From assembly GCA_905181865.1 (NCBI GenBank), contig CAJIZG010000005.1, positions 124,001-188,000 of the forward strand: DNA of 64,000 bases, written 5' to 3'. Positions 36,186 through 46,073 of this stretch are shown in pieces. The position numbers and the translations under genes are program-made. This DNA comes from Urechidicola croceus (GTDB lineage: Bacteria; Bacteroidota; Bacteroidia; Flavobacteriales; Flavobacteriaceae). The notes beneath the pieces were generated by a model. It did not search any database and was not told where the DNA came from. It worked only from the letters and a program-made list of their open reading frames with translations. The first letter of the stretch is position 1; every line of letters begins with the position of its first letter.

Positions 36186-37637
36186 CTACCCTACTGAATA
36201 TCCTTCTGTATAGGTGCGCTTAACGTATTTATTGACAGCGTCAAAGTTTGTTACTCTCATGTTTTCTGCGTCCCATTGCAATCTCTTTCTTCCATAGAAT
36301 TTTGAGCCGCCCCAGAAACTTTTACTCTCTGCTTCTGGATCTACTTCAAAATAAGCTTTCAATGCAAGGTTTCCAATAAGAAGACTTTCCGTAAACGGAC
36401 CGGCATAGTCAAAAGAAGAACTTGTTTTAGCATTTCCATATCCTTTCATACAAGCATTTACCCATTGTAAATAATGACCTTCAGGAACTCTTTCTATAGT
36501 TTCTTCTACCTTTACTTGTTCGTTTAATGATAATGGAAGTAATCTTGGTTTAGCACCATAACAATCTGCTAAAAGTTTCCCTTTTGTCCCAATAAATAGT
36601 ACTCCACCATCCCAGTTTCCTAATGCTTCATCATCACCTAACTCTTCAGGTCTTTCTGGCATTAGTCCTCCGTCCGTCCAAGATACTTTTATAGCTCCTT
36701 TACCGTCTGTTCTAGGGTAACTTAAATGAATTTTACTTGCTGTCGGGAAACTTTTTGGATAGCTGGCAGGTGCGCCCATTCCTTTAAAGGCATCGGCTAC
36801 GCTACATTCTACTTGACTTGGATATAAAATTGGAAGAATTCTATATACAGGGTCCATAATATGGCAAGCCATATCTCCTAGCGCTCCAGTACCAAAATCT
36901 GACCAACCTCTCCAGTCAAAGGGTAAATAAGCATCATTGTAATCACGTTTTTCCGCAGTTCCTAACCATAAATCCCAGTTAAGTCCTTTAGGAATATCAT
37001 TTTTTATTGTTGGTGTTTCCAGAGCCATAGGCCAAACTGCACGATTTGTCCAACATTTAACTTCGGTAACCTCACCTATAAGTCCAGCATCATAATATTC
37101 TTTCATTTTACGAACGCCATCTCCAGAACCTCCTTGGTTACCCATTTGAGTAACTACTTTGTATTTTTTTGCTGCTTCAGTAAGCATTCTTGCTTCCCAA
37201 ATATCATGTGTCAATGGCTTTTGTACGTATACGTGTTTACCCATTTGCATAGCGGCATATGCTGCAACTGCATGGTTATGATCAGGTGTTGAAACAGAAA
37301 CTGCATCAATATTGTCGCCTTCTTTGTCTAACATTTTTCTGAAGTCGTGGTAATATTTGGCTTTCGGAAAATTCTTTCTCGATTTCACTGCTTGACGGTC
37401 GTCAACATCACACAACCCTACAATATTTACATTCGGGCTTTTGGCAAAATTTGCGATATCACTTCTACCTTTGCCTCCTGCACCAATACCAGCTATATTT
37501 AAAGTGTCACTCGGTGCGATATAACCAGGCCCTCCCAATACGTGTCTTGGTACAATCATAATCCCTGCTGCTACTGCTCCAGCACCTTTTACAAAACTTC
37601 TTCTCGACTTGTTTAACGCCGACTTCTTTTTAGACAT
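36186..37637 (-). CDS. Tat-exported Gfo/Idh/MocA family oxidoreductase
   Basis: 483 residues. The N-terminus KSRRSFVKGAGAVAAGIMIV is a twin-arginine signal, meaning export in folded form with bound NAD(P). The Rossmann motif is NIAGIGAGGKGRSDI, followed by GLCDVDDRQAV. The catalytic-Lys motif is YVQKPLTHDIWEA, and GDMACHIMDPVYRIL holds the conserved His/Asp pair. This is the OH-dehydrogenase type common in Bacteroidota and Planctomycetota sugar-degradation loci. It is opposite in direction to the exported cassette and separated from it by decayed genes and an IS. Confidence 0.88.
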   Translation of the reverse strand: MSKKKSALNKSRRSFVKGAGAVAAGIMIVPRHVLGGPGYIAPSDTLNIAGIGAGGKGRSDIANFAKSPNVNIVGLCDVDDRQAVKSRKNFPKAKYYHDFRKMLDKEGDNIDAVSVSTPDHNHAVAAYAAMQMGKHVYVQKPLTHDIWEARMLTEAAKKYKVVTQMGNQGGSGDGVRKMKEYYDAGLIGEVTEVKCWTNRAVWPMALETPTIKNDIPKGLNWDLWLGTAEKRDYNDAYLPFDWRGWSDFGTGALGDMACHIMDPVYRILPILYPSQVECSVADAFKGMGAPASYPKSFPTASKIHLSYPRTDGKGAIKVSWTDGGLMPERPEELGDDEALGNWDGGVLFIGTKGKLLADCYGAKPRLLPLSLNEQVKVEETIERVPEGHYLQWVNACMKGYGNAKTSSSFDYAGPFTESLLIGNLALKAYFEVDPEAESKSFWGGSKFYGRKRLQWDAENMRVTNFDAVNKYVKRTYTEGYSVG

Positions 37638-37773
37638 AACTCTATAGTATTTAATAGTTAATATGTGTTAAAGGGAATAAAAGTGAAAATATAGACACTT
37701 TGTTTAACCCTTTTTTAATTTAAAAAATTAACGTCGAATATAAAAAAATTATTTGGAATTAATAGTAGGACGT

Positions 37774-37782
37774 GTTAATATT
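37774..37782 (+). repeat. Target-site duplication of ISAs1 element (left)
   Basis: GTTAATATT directly before the left terminal repeat is repeated exactly at 39047-39055 after the right end. Confidence 0.9.
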
Positions 37783-39046
37783 CAGGGCAAACGCATTAAA
37801 CTTTCATTAGGTTAAGTACTTTAATAAGGTAGTGGTTGTCCCATCCGGCGTTGAGCCTTCTGCTTTTAACTCCAATTTTACTTGACTTTTCATTTTTTAA
37901 TAGATTCAGTGCTATTTTGTTTAGTATAGAGAAGTTTTGTGATGCATTTCCAATTCTTTTTCTAGAGGCATCTTCACAGAAAGCAACGTCCAATGTCCAA
38001 TGGAGTTTATTTTCGATTCCCCAATGTGATCGGATGGCATTTTGAAAATCTTCTGGTTTTGCATCTAAACTGGATATATAGTATCGTGTAGCCTTTTCCG
38101 TAAGTTTGTTGGAGTTTTTAAACTCACGAATACTTTCTATTTTTATTACTGTTGTTAAGTTTTTCCATTTGTTGCCACCTGCAATAAATTTAAAATCGGT
38201 TATGATACTACATCTCCTAGTTTCAATTCTACCATGGTCTAGTTCTTCACTTAAATGAGTTTGTATCTGTTTTCCAAATCTAAATTCATCTTCAATGTCT
38301 TGATATAACTGCTCTTGATTCCCTTTTACTGCCAAAATATAATCAGCTTGCTTTTTGATTATTCTTTCTGCTATATCTGTTTGACATCCCATAGCATCAA
38401 TGGTCACGATAGTATCTTTTATCGACAGAACTTCTAACAACTTTGGTATTGCTGTAATTTCATTTGATTTTTCAGAGACTTTTACTTGACCTAAAACCAT
38501 ATTATTATCATTTGCCCAAGCACTAACCATATGAACTGGAGATTTTTTACCACTGGCTTTGGCACCTCTAATTGTTTTACCATCTATAGCGATGATTTCT
38601 TTGGGTTTAAGTTGAGCCAAAATGCTAACCCACTCTATAAAACAAGTCTCAAAATGATTACTGTCAATATTGGAAAATACTCGATTAAATGTGTCGTGGG
38701 ATGGAATTCCATTTGGTAAGTCAAGGAATGAACGCAAGAAATCTTCTTTTGAACAAGCATAGTTTTCCATTTCATTCCAAGAATCAGCCCCACAAATCAC
38801 TGAAATAATACCGATAAGAAGGATGCTTTCTAAATCATAAAGTTGCTTGTGTGAACGTCTAAAGTCAGGTATTTGACCAAAAATAGTCTTTAATTTGTTT
38901 GTTGTATTCAAAATTAATAACGTATTGATTATCAATATAATATACAATTTTTAATTGTAAAAAACAACAGATTAGTGACTGATTAACAATGAATTAGTTC
39001 AAAGTAAAACCTAGAAAATAAAAAGTTTTTTAATGCGTTTGCCCTG
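37783..39046 (-). mobile_element. ISAs1-family insertion sequence, complete
   Basis: A 1264-bp element bounded by perfect 18-bp inverted repeats: CAGGGCAAACGCATTAAA (37783-37800) and TTTAATGCGTTTGCCCTG (39029-39046). It is flanked by the 9-bp duplication GTTAATATT (37774-37782 and 39047-39055) and carries one intact transposase gene. Exact repeats and duplication point to a recent insertion. Confidence 0.95.
37796..38947 (-). CDS. ISAs1-family transposase
   Basis: 383 residues, full length and uninterrupted. The N-terminal region has IPDFRRSHKQLYDLESIL. The DDE residues are carried by IIAIDGKTIRG, VTIDAMGCQTDIAERI and HWGIENKLHWTLDVAFCED. Its last codons lie inside the left inverted repeat. 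The first residues are hydrophobic and Ile-rich; a later Met may be the real start. Confidence 0.92.
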   Translation of the reverse strand: MYIILIINTLLILNTTNKLKTIFGQIPDFRRSHKQLYDLESILLIGIISVICGADSWNEMENYACSKEDFLRSFLDLPNGIPSHDTFNRVFSNIDSNHFETCFIEWVSILAQLKPKEIIAIDGKTIRGAKASGKKSPVHMVSAWANDNNMVLGQVKVSEKSNEITAIPKLLEVLSIKDTIVTIDAMGCQTDIAERIIKKQADYILAVKGNQEQLYQDIEDEFRFGKQIQTHLSEELDHGRIETRRCSIITDFKFIAGGNKWKNLTTVIKIESIREFKNSNKLTEKATRYYISSLDAKPEDFQNAIRSHWGIENKLHWTLDVAFCEDASRKRIGNASQNFSILNKIALNLLKNEKSSKIGVKSRRLNAGWDNHYLIKVLNLMKV

Positions 39047-39055
39047 GTTAATATT
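39047..39055 (+). repeat. Target-site duplication of ISAs1 element (right)
   Basis: GTTAATATT, an exact copy of 37774-37782. Confidence 0.9.
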
Positions 39056-39209
39056 TTTATTAATAGTATAAAAAATTCACTTAGAGTGAAATTATTTAAA
39101 ATCAATTTGTAATGTCTTTATTAGGGTTAACAATCTTATAATTAAGGATTCATGACAAGGAATAAAATTTTATAGAATAAAATAGTATCTGTATTTAAGC
39201 TAATTACTT

Positions 39210-39241
39210 TTGGGTATAAATTTTTAATGAATTAGTTTTGC
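39210..39241 (+). promoter_or_regulatory. Promoter of C69 peptidase gene
   Basis: TTTG (39210-39213), a 20-base spacer and TAGTTTTG (39234-39241) match the Bacteroidota consensus TTTG-N19-20-TAnnTTTG. The ATG is 35 bases downstream. It lies outside the ISAs1 element. Confidence 0.65.
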
Positions 39242-39276
39242 TCCTTGAAATAAGATAATCGGTTAGACATAACAAT

Positions 39277-40830
39277 ATGAGAAATTCACCCATTAAAAAA
39301 CTCACAACTTTATTCGTACTTATTCCTTTTCTTACCTGTTTTAGTCAAGAGATTTTACCTTCAGAATATAATTGTTTCTCAGTACTTGTTGGGAAGGATG
39401 CCTCTGTTGAAGGAACGTTACTTTATGGGCATAATGATGATGACGGATTTCAATTGGTCAACTATTATGTTGTTCCAAGAAAGAATCATCCTAGAGGAGC
39501 AGAACTCACTTTGCAACATGGAGCGATAATACCTGAGGTGTCTACAACAAATAAATATCTTTGGATGGAAGTTCCTGGAATGGAAGTTTCAGATAGTTTT
39601 ATGAATGAATTCGGTGTTACTATTGGTTCTAACTTTTGTGGATCTAAAGAAACAGAAACCGATGTTACTCAGGGTGGTATATTGTATGATTTACGACTTA
39701 TTATGGCCCAACGAGCGAAAACAGCTAGAGAAGCAGTAGAAATTGCTGGAAGTCTAATGGAGAAACTAGGATATAGAGGTTCTGGAAGATCCTATTGTAT
39801 TTCTGACAGGGAAGAGGCATGGGTTTTTTCGGCTGTCAAAGGGAGACGATGGGCTGCGGCTCGTGTACCAGACGATGAGGTTATGATATTACCTAACTAT
39901 TATCCGATTGCGGAGATGGATTTGCAAGATAGCGATAATTTCTTGGGCTCTCCAGATCTAATTTCATATGCTGAGCAGAAGGGATGGTATAACGCAATAT
40001 TAAACGGAAAGTTTAATTTTAGAGAAGCATACGCCTCTAATGGGGCATTAAAGAACAAAGGGAATACAGGAAGAGCATGGTCGGCATACAGTTCTTTAGG
40101 AATGGACTATAGTAGAGATGATAATTTTCCTTTCTCATTTAAGCCTAAAAATAAAGTGACCAAACAAAAATTAATGGATCTTTTGGCAGGACATAGCCAA
40201 GGGATGGTTGGAATGGATAAAACAAAAAGTTGTACAATAGGAAATCCTTATGAGATGAATGAGGGCATGATTTGTAATGGCGGAACGATTTATAGTTTTG
40301 TCGTAGAATCACGTCCTTCGATGCCTATAGAAATAGGTACAGTGATGTGGTTGGCTCCTAGACGATGTGATGTGCAGCCTTTTATTCCTTGGTATTGTGG
40401 AGTTACTGAGGTTCCCGAAAATTATGCGAAAAAAGGATTTTTCAATTCTATACAAGACCATTATACACCTCCATCGGATATTCATGTCATGAGTAAAGAT
40501 CTCGCCTATTGGAACTTTGAAGTACTCTCTGCAAATGTAAATCTAGATTATGTTAAGAAGCATCCTATTGCTTATAAAAAGAAAATAAAAATGGAAACTG
40601 CACTTTTTAAAGCACAAGAAAAATTTGAAAAAGAGGCATTAAAAAAATATAAGTCGAGTCCAGAAGAGGCGATACAGTTTATTACAGAATATTCCAACCA
40701 ACAAGCAAATAAAGCTTATAAACAAACGTTAAAGTTACTTACAGAATTGGAAATACCATTTCCAAGTGCTGAAACGGAAGCTATTAAAATAAAAGACGAA
40801 GTACCTGCAGAGCACACAGATTCTGAATAG
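39277..40830 (+). CDS. C69 family dipeptidase, secreted
   Basis: 517 residues with a signal peptide (to about 23). In YNCFSVLVGKDASVEGTLLY the Cys (33) is the predicted N-terminal nucleophile of this Ntn-hydrolase family after processing, and GHNDDDG follows as expected. Further family segments are RAKTAREAVEIAGSLMEKLG and YCISDREEAWVFSAVKGRRW. C69 enzymes cleave dipeptides; here the action is probably periplasmic. The C-terminal 80 residues are Lys/Glu-rich and helical. It has its own promoter. Confidence 0.88.
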   Translation: MRNSPIKKLTTLFVLIPFLTCFSQEILPSEYNCFSVLVGKDASVEGTLLYGHNDDDGFQLVNYYVVPRKNHPRGAELTLQHGAIIPEVSTTNKYLWMEVPGMEVSDSFMNEFGVTIGSNFCGSKETETDVTQGGILYDLRLIMAQRAKTAREAVEIAGSLMEKLGYRGSGRSYCISDREEAWVFSAVKGRRWAAARVPDDEVMILPNYYPIAEMDLQDSDNFLGSPDLISYAEQKGWYNAILNGKFNFREAYASNGALKNKGNTGRAWSAYSSLGMDYSRDDNFPFSFKPKNKVTKQKLMDLLAGHSQGMVGMDKTKSCTIGNPYEMNEGMICNGGTIYSFVVESRPSMPIEIGTVMWLAPRRCDVQPFIPWYCGVTEVPENYAKKGFFNSIQDHYTPPSDIHVMSKDLAYWNFEVLSANVNLDYVKKHPIAYKKKIKMETALFKAQEKFEKEALKKYKSSPEEAIQFITEYSNQQANKAYKQTLKLLTELEIPFPSAETEAIKIKDEVPAEHTDSE

Positions 40831-40986
40831 GAAATTGTTCTATTTTTTTAGTTTTAATTACAGAAAATGGTTCGATCTTTCAGTTGAAGGCGGATTTAAA
40901 TGTCGCCTAATCTTATGTTTACTTTAGCACATGTAATTAAATGGGGCTAAAAGCGACTTTTTTATAGTTGCTTATTTTATGATCTG

Positions 40987-41751
40987 ATGAAAAAACATAT
41001 TGTACTTATTCTTTTTTTATTAATTGTAATTTATGGTTGTTATAAAGATGAAAATATAATAAGTATAGATAGTGTTTCAGAAACAACAGATTTAGATGTT
41101 GATTTTGACACAGAGGTAGTTGATCAAGAAGGAGAAATAAAAAAAGACCTAAAACTATTGTCACTAGGTGATAGTTATACGATCGGGACCAGTGTATGCG
41201 AGACTTGCAGTTACCCAGAGCAATTGAGATCCAATTTAATATCAATGTTGGGAAGTGACATGAAAATTGAACTAGATATTTTGGCAACTAATGGTTGGAC
41301 AACGGCAGATTTAATAAAGGGATATGAAACGAATAAGTTATTAAATGACTACGACTTGGTTACCTTGTTAATTGGTGTGAACAATCAATATCAAGGGATA
41401 CAATTTTCCGTTTTTAAGAAGGAATTTGAAGATTTGATTGAAAAAACTATTATATCAGCAAATAATGATGAAACCAGCGTAATTGTTTTATCTATTCCTG
41501 ACTATGCATATACCCCATTTGGTAATCAAAGTGAAGTGATTAGCAAAGATATAGACAGGTACAACTTATTTACTAGTCAGTATTGCTTAGCCAAAGGAAT
41601 AACATATTTAGATATTACCGATATTTCGAGAGAAGGAATTGAAAACCCTAAGCTAGTTGCAAGTGATAATTTACACCTTTCCAAATTCGCTTACAAGAAA
41701 TTTGTTGAACGGCTTTTACCAGTAGTTTTGAAGAAGTTACCAAGAGAATAA
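40987..41751 (+). CDS. SGNH/GDSL hydrolase lipoprotein
   Basis: 254 residues with lipobox IYGC (Cys18) and an acidic spacer. The GDSL block is LLSLGDSYTIG with nucleophile Ser63; LLIGVNNQYQG replaces the GxND block, and the final SDNLHLSKFAY carries the catalytic Asp/His. It is a lipid-anchored esterase of unknown substrate, possibly a deacetylase. It is convergent with tyrS, with only 5 bases between the stops. Confidence 0.87.
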   Translation: MKKHIVLILFLLIVIYGCYKDENIISIDSVSETTDLDVDFDTEVVDQEGEIKKDLKLLSLGDSYTIGTSVCETCSYPEQLRSNLISMLGSDMKIELDILATNGWTTADLIKGYETNKLLNDYDLVTLLIGVNNQYQGIQFSVFKKEFEDLIEKTIISANNDETSVIVLSIPDYAYTPFGNQSEVISKDIDRYNLFTSQYCLAKGITYLDITDISREGIENPKLVASDNLHLSKFAYKKFVERLLPVVLKKLPRE

Positions 41752-41756
41752 TTGAA

Positions 41757-43043
41757 TTACTCCACCTTCAATAAAAAATAACTCTTTTTACCTCTTTGTA
41801 ATAACACGTATTTATCTGCAATTAAATCACTGGGTGTAATGACAAAATCTTCTTTCACTTTCGTTTTGTTTACAGAAATAGAGTTTTCTTTTAAGGCTCT
41901 ACGCGCTTCTCCGTTTGACTTTAAGAATCCAGTTTCTGCAAAAGCAGGCACGATTTCGAAGCCGTTTTCAATTTGATATTTTGCAATACTCGCTTGAGGA
42001 ACTCCTTCAAATACATCTAAAAATGTCTGTTCATCCAAACTTTTTAAATCATCAGAAGTTGATTTTCCAAACAAAATAGTTGATGCTTTAATGGCGTTGT
42101 CATAAGCTTCTTTGCCATGCGTAAGCATAGTTACCTGCTCTCCAATTTTCTTTTGAAGTAATCTTAAATGTGGCGCTTCTTTATGTTCTGCAGTTAAATT
42201 TTCAATAGTTTCTTGATCTAAAAATGTAAATATTTTAATATACTTTTCAGCATCGGCATCTGATGAATTCAACCAATATTGATAGAATTTATAAGGTGAA
42301 GTTCTGTTGGCATCCAGCCACACATTACCGCCTTCAGTTTTCCCAAATTTAGTTCCGTCTGCTTTTGTAACTAAAGGAACTGTGATGGCATAAGCTTTAC
42401 CTTGAGCTTTTCTACGTATTAATTCTGTACCAGTAGTAATATTTCCCCATTGATCGGAACCACCCATTTGTAGCAAGCAGTTTTTTTCTTTGTATAAATG
42501 ATAAAAATCGTAGCCTTGAAATAATTGGTATGTAAATTCTGTAAAACTCATTCCCTCTGTATGTTCTCCAGTGATTCTTTTTTTAACAGAATCTTTGGCC
42601 ATCATGTAATTTACAGTAATGTGCTTACCAGTGTCTCTAACAAAATCGATCAAGGAAATGTCTTTCATCCAATCATAATTATTTACCATTTCGGCACTGT
42701 TTTCATCGGTTCCAAAATCTAAGTAACGCTCTAATTGCGATTTTACACCGGAAATATTTTTGTTTAAAGTTTCTTCGTTCAATAAATTACGCTCTGCAGA
42801 CTTTCCAGAAGGATCCCCTACCATACCAGTGGCACCACCGACCAAGGCAATAGGTTTATGTCCGCATAGTTGAAAATGCTTTAGGATAAAAATTTGAACT
42901 AAACTTCCAATGTGTAAAGAGTCTGCAGTTGGATCAAAGCCTATATAGGCGGCTGTTTTTTCTTTTGCAAGTTGTTCTTCGGTTCCCGGCATGATGTCGT
43001 GTAATAATCCACGCCATTTTAATTCTGTAACAAAATTTTTCAT
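41757..43043 (-). CDS. tyrS: Tyrosyl-tRNA synthetase
   Basis: 428 residues from the ATG at 43043-43041. The frame is open back to a TTG at 43064, but the promoter box at 43062-43069 covers that codon, so the shorter start is right. It is a class I synthetase: HIGS (44-47) in the HIGH position, the [12 protein letters not shown] tyrosine/ATP region, and KFGKT as KMSKS-like loop. The C-terminal S4 RNA-binding domain has [18 protein letters not shown]. It charges tRNA-Tyr in the cytoplasm. Confidence 0.96.
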   Translation of the reverse strand: MKNFVTELKWRGLLHDIMPGTEEQLAKEKTAAYIGFDPTADSLHIGSLVQIFILKHFQLCGHKPIALVGGATGMVGDPSGKSAERNLLNEETLNKNISGVKSQLERYLDFGTDENSAEMVNNYDWMKDISLIDFVRDTGKHITVNYMMAKDSVKKRITGEHTEGMSFTEFTYQLFQGYDFYHLYKEKNCLLQMGGSDQWGNITTGTELIRRKAQGKAYAITVPLVTKADGTKFGKTEGGNVWLDANRTSPYKFYQYWLNSSDADAEKYIKIFTFLDQETIENLTAEHKEAPHLRLLQKKIGEQVTMLTHGKEAYDNAIKASTILFGKSTSDDLKSLDEQTFLDVFEGVPQASIAKYQIENGFEIVPAFAETGFLKSNGEARRALKENSISVNKTKVKEDFVITPSDLIADKYVLLQRGKKSYFLLKVE

Positions 43044-43061
43044 CCTAAAAAATAATTTTGG

Positions 43062-43069
43062 CAAAGATA
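43062..43069 (-). promoter_or_regulatory. tyrS promoter -7 box
   Basis: On the minus strand TATCTTTG fits TAnnTTTG, 18 bases before the tyrS ATG. It rules out the upstream TTG start. Confidence 0.6.
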
Positions 43070-43192
43070 AAAATCAATGCAGAACTAACGGGGTTTATAA
43101 ATAATTATTTTCTCTAGATTGTTCAAGAGGAGCCTTTGGTCTTTCACCTTTAAACTTTTGCCTTATTCACTCTTATTTTATATTTTCGTTGA

Positions 43193-44188
43193 ATGATTTT
43201 AGTAACAGGAGGTACTGGTTTAGTAGGGGCGCATTTGTTGGTTCAGTTGACCAAAAGAGAGGATAAAATTAGGGCAATCCTCAGAAAAAGCAGTAACTTA
43301 AAATCAGTTCAACAAGTTTTCTCTTATTACTTTGACGATATATCCCCATATTTTTCAAAAATTGAATGGGTAGAGGCAGACATAACGGATATTAATTCTT
43401 TAGAGCCTGTTTTTGAAAATGTGAATTATGTATATCATGTTGCAGCAATGATTTCTTTCCACCCGAAGCGCTATAAAGATATGCGCAAGATTAATATTGA
43501 GGGTACCGCAAATATTGTAAATTTTTCGATAGCCTCAGGAGTAAGGAAAATCTGTTATGTGAGTTCTGTGGCGACCGTTGGGAGATCTATAGAGAATCAA
43601 ACTATTGATGAATCATCAGAATGGAATATAGAAAGCAGTAATTATGGATATGCGATAACTAAGTATGGTGCTGAAATGGAAGTGTGGCGTGGCACTCAAG
43701 AAGGGTTAGATGCGGTAATTATAAATCCAGGATTTATTTTAGGAGAAGGATTTTGGAATTCTGGCTCGAGTAAAATATTTTCAAAAGTTCATAGCGGGAT
43801 TAAATATTATACTGAAGGAGTTACTGGTTATGTAGACGTGCAAGATGTTGTTAAATCCATGATTATGTTGATGGATGGTTCCATTAAAAATGAACGTTTT
43901 ATATTGGTTTCAGAAAACTTAAGTTATCGTGCTGTTTTTTCTGAAATAGCGAAGTCCTTTGGTAAAAAGGAGCCGAATATCAAAATTTCGAAGTTTCTGA
44001 GTGAAATTTCTTGGAGAGTTGTAGCCGTTTTATCAGGCCTTAAAGGCAATGAACCATTGTTAACTAAGCATACCTCAAAATCTATTCATAGGGTATCTGA
44101 ATTTTCTAATGCTAAAATTAAATCAAGTATTGGACTAGTATTTAATCCAATTAGCAACGTCATAGAAAGAGTCTGTGCAAATTTTTAA
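43193..44188 (+). CDS. NAD-dependent epimerase/dehydratase (extended SDR)
   Basis: 331 residues. The N-terminal Rossmann motif is VTGGTGLVGAHLL (4-16), and the active-site YAITK (Tyr-x3-Lys) occurs in SNYGYAITKYGAEMEVW. VYHVAAMISFHPKRYKDMRK resembles dihydroflavonol-reductase-like SDRs. It has no signal peptide and the substrate is unknown. It is divergent from tyrS and convergent with the DUF4296 gene, 5 bases from its stop. Confidence 0.85.
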   Translation: MILVTGGTGLVGAHLLVQLTKREDKIRAILRKSSNLKSVQQVFSYYFDDISPYFSKIEWVEADITDINSLEPVFENVNYVYHVAAMISFHPKRYKDMRKINIEGTANIVNFSIASGVRKICYVSSVATVGRSIENQTIDESSEWNIESSNYGYAITKYGAEMEVWRGTQEGLDAVIINPGFILGEGFWNSGSSKIFSKVHSGIKYYTEGVTGYVDVQDVVKSMIMLMDGSIKNERFILVSENLSYRAVFSEIAKSFGKKEPNIKISKFLSEISWRVVAVLSGLKGNEPLLTKHTSKSIHRVSEFSNAKIKSSIGLVFNPISNVIERVCANF

Positions 44189-44193
44189 TAGGT

Positions 44194-44649
44194 CTATTCG
44201 TTACTTTCTGTCACTCCTCTAGGCTGAAGTAACTCGTTTTTTTTACGATTAATTATATTTTTCTCACGAATTTCTTTTCTCTCCATACGTTTTATAGAAT
44301 CTTGAATTTCTTTTAGCGCTTCATGTTCTTCCTTCAAAGCGTTTAAATTATGTTTCACTTCTTGAAAGATATCTGCGTATTCATCTATTTTACTTGAGTA
44401 GTATAGATTACTTTCAGCAAAGCGAACACTGTCTATGCCAAAGTTTTTATAAACTACGGACATATATTCAATTTTTCTTACGCCATTTTTATTTTTGGAA
44501 CTTCGAGCCCCGTTTGCAAGTTGTATTTGTATTATTAATTCAACCATCAATTCCTTTTCAATCAAATTGTCTGGTTTTTTATAAATGGTATTGCTGGTAC
44601 AAGATAAAACCAGGGTAAATATAATTGTAAAAGAGATTATTTTATTCAT
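44194..44649 (-). CDS. DUF4296 lipoprotein
   Basis: 151 residues with lipobox VLSC (Cys17). The mature N-terminal half (ELMVELIIQIQLANGARSSK and YKNFGIDSVRFAESNLYYSS) matches DUF4296 lipoproteins of Bacteroidota; the C-terminus is a charged helix. Function is unknown. It lies downstream of pyrC, with an 82-base gap, in the run polyprenol-sugar synthase, pyrC, DUF4296 on the minus strand. Confidence 0.82.
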   Translation of the reverse strand: MNKIISFTIIFTLVLSCTSNTIYKKPDNLIEKELMVELIIQIQLANGARSSKNKNGVRKIEYMSVVYKNFGIDSVRFAESNLYYSSKIDEYADIFQEVKHNLNALKEEHEALKEIQDSIKRMERKEIREKNIINRKKNELLQPRGVTESNE

Positions 44650-44731
44650 CTGGATAGATTTATTCTTTTATTAATCAGATACCTTTGGCAAGCATTCATT
44701 TTTAATTTAAAAATTGTTTAACAGGCTCATT

Positions 44732-46069
44732 TTATCGATTAAACAACAAACGTTCACCTTTTGTTGTCTCGTTAAAGGCGCCTTGGTCGAACATTAAAGT
44801 TCCATTGACAAAGGTATGAGTTATTTTTGAATTAAATTGAACACCTTCAAATGGTGACCATCCGCATTTATATAAAATGTTATCTTTTTTAACAGTCCAA
44901 GAGCTATTAGGATTGACTAAGACTAAATCAGCAAAAAAGCCTTCTTTTATAAATCCACGGTTCTTTACCTGAAATAATTTTGCTGGATTATGACACATTT
45001 TTTCAACGATTTTTTCGAGAGAAATAACACCTTCCTTGTGTTTCTCAATCATGGCATTAAGTGCATGTTGCACTAGTGGCCCGCCGCTCGGTGCCTTGGC
45101 ATATGGATTCTGTTTTTCTTCCAGGGTATGAGGTGCATGGTCTGTGGCAATTACATCAATACGGTCATCTAAAAGAGCTTCCCACAATCCGGCTCGATCT
45201 TTTGCCGTTTTAACAGCAGGATTCCATTTAATTAGGGCTCCTTTTTTATCATAATCAGATTCTTCAAACCACAGATGATGAATACAGACCTCAGCCGTAA
45301 TTTTTTTCTCTTCAAGCGGAATTGAGTTGTCGAATAAACGCGTTTCTTTTGCTGTTGAAAGATGAAATACATGGAGTCTTGCACCTGTTTTTTTTGCTAA
45401 TGCAATTGCCTTTGAAGATGATAAATAACACGCTTCTTCACTTCTAATTTTATGGTGTAGATTTATAGGAATATCATCACCATATTTATCAAATTGCTCT
45501 TTAAAATTTTTTTTAATTGTCTTTTCATCTTCACAGTGAACTGAAATCAGCATGTCTGTAGATGAAAATATTTTTTCCAATACGTCTTCGTTATCAACAA
45601 GCATATTTCCTGTTGAAGATCCTAAAAACAATTTTATTCCAGCGACATTTTTTGGGTTTGTTTTGAGCAACTCTTCTAAATTATCATTGGTACCACCAAA
45701 CATAAAAGAGTAATTAGCATAAGATGTTTCTTTGGCTATTTGAAATTTATCTTCAAGAAGGTTTTGAGTAGTTGCTTGAGGAACTGTATTGGGCATTTCA
45801 ATAAAAGAGGTAATACCTCCTGCAATGGCTGCCTTGCTTTCCGTTGCAATAGTTGCCTTGTGAGTTAGTCCAGGGTCTCTAAAATGTACTTGATCATCAA
45901 TAACGCCGGGAAGTAATAAACTACCTTCAGCATCTATGACTAGAGTTTTAGAATCGGGAACAATGGCACCTTGAATTTTTGAAATGAATTGATCTTCTAT
46001 GAGAAGATCACTTTTGAAAATTTTATTTTCATTTACAATTTGAGCATTTTTTATTAATATTTTAGTCAT
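44732..46069 (-). CDS. pyrC: Dihydroorotase
   Basis: 445 residues. An amidohydrolase-fold enzyme that cyclises carbamoyl-aspartate to dihydroorotate in pyrimidine synthesis. The metal motif is GVIDDQVHFRDPGLTHKAT, in which the usual first His of HxH is Gln. I recall the same Gln in other Bacteroidota dihydroorotases. GSSTGNMLVDN, VHCEDE, FHLSTAKE and ATDHAPHTLEEK (with the conserved Asp) follow. It lies 4 bases after the glycosyltransferase gene, so the two are likely cotranscribed. Confidence 0.92.
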   Translation of the reverse strand: MTKILIKNAQIVNENKIFKSDLLIEDQFISKIQGAIVPDSKTLVIDAEGSLLLPGVIDDQVHFRDPGLTHKATIATESKAAIAGGITSFIEMPNTVPQATTQNLLEDKFQIAKETSYANYSFMFGGTNDNLEELLKTNPKNVAGIKLFLGSSTGNMLVDNEDVLEKIFSSTDMLISVHCEDEKTIKKNFKEQFDKYGDDIPINLHHKIRSEEACYLSSSKAIALAKKTGARLHVFHLSTAKETRLFDNSIPLEEKKITAEVCIHHLWFEESDYDKKGALIKWNPAVKTAKDRAGLWEALLDDRIDVIATDHAPHTLEEKQNPYAKAPSGGPLVQHALNAMIEKHKEGVISLEKIVEKMCHNPAKLFQVKNRGFIKEGFFADLVLVNPNSSWTVKKDNILYKCGWSPFEGVQFNSKITHTFVNGTLMFDQGAFNETTKGERLLFNR

Positions 46070-46073
46070 TATT

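Noticed and set aside
43044-43064. Upstream TTG start for tyrS
   Set aside because: It is covered by the TATCTTTG promoter box, so it would not be transcribed.
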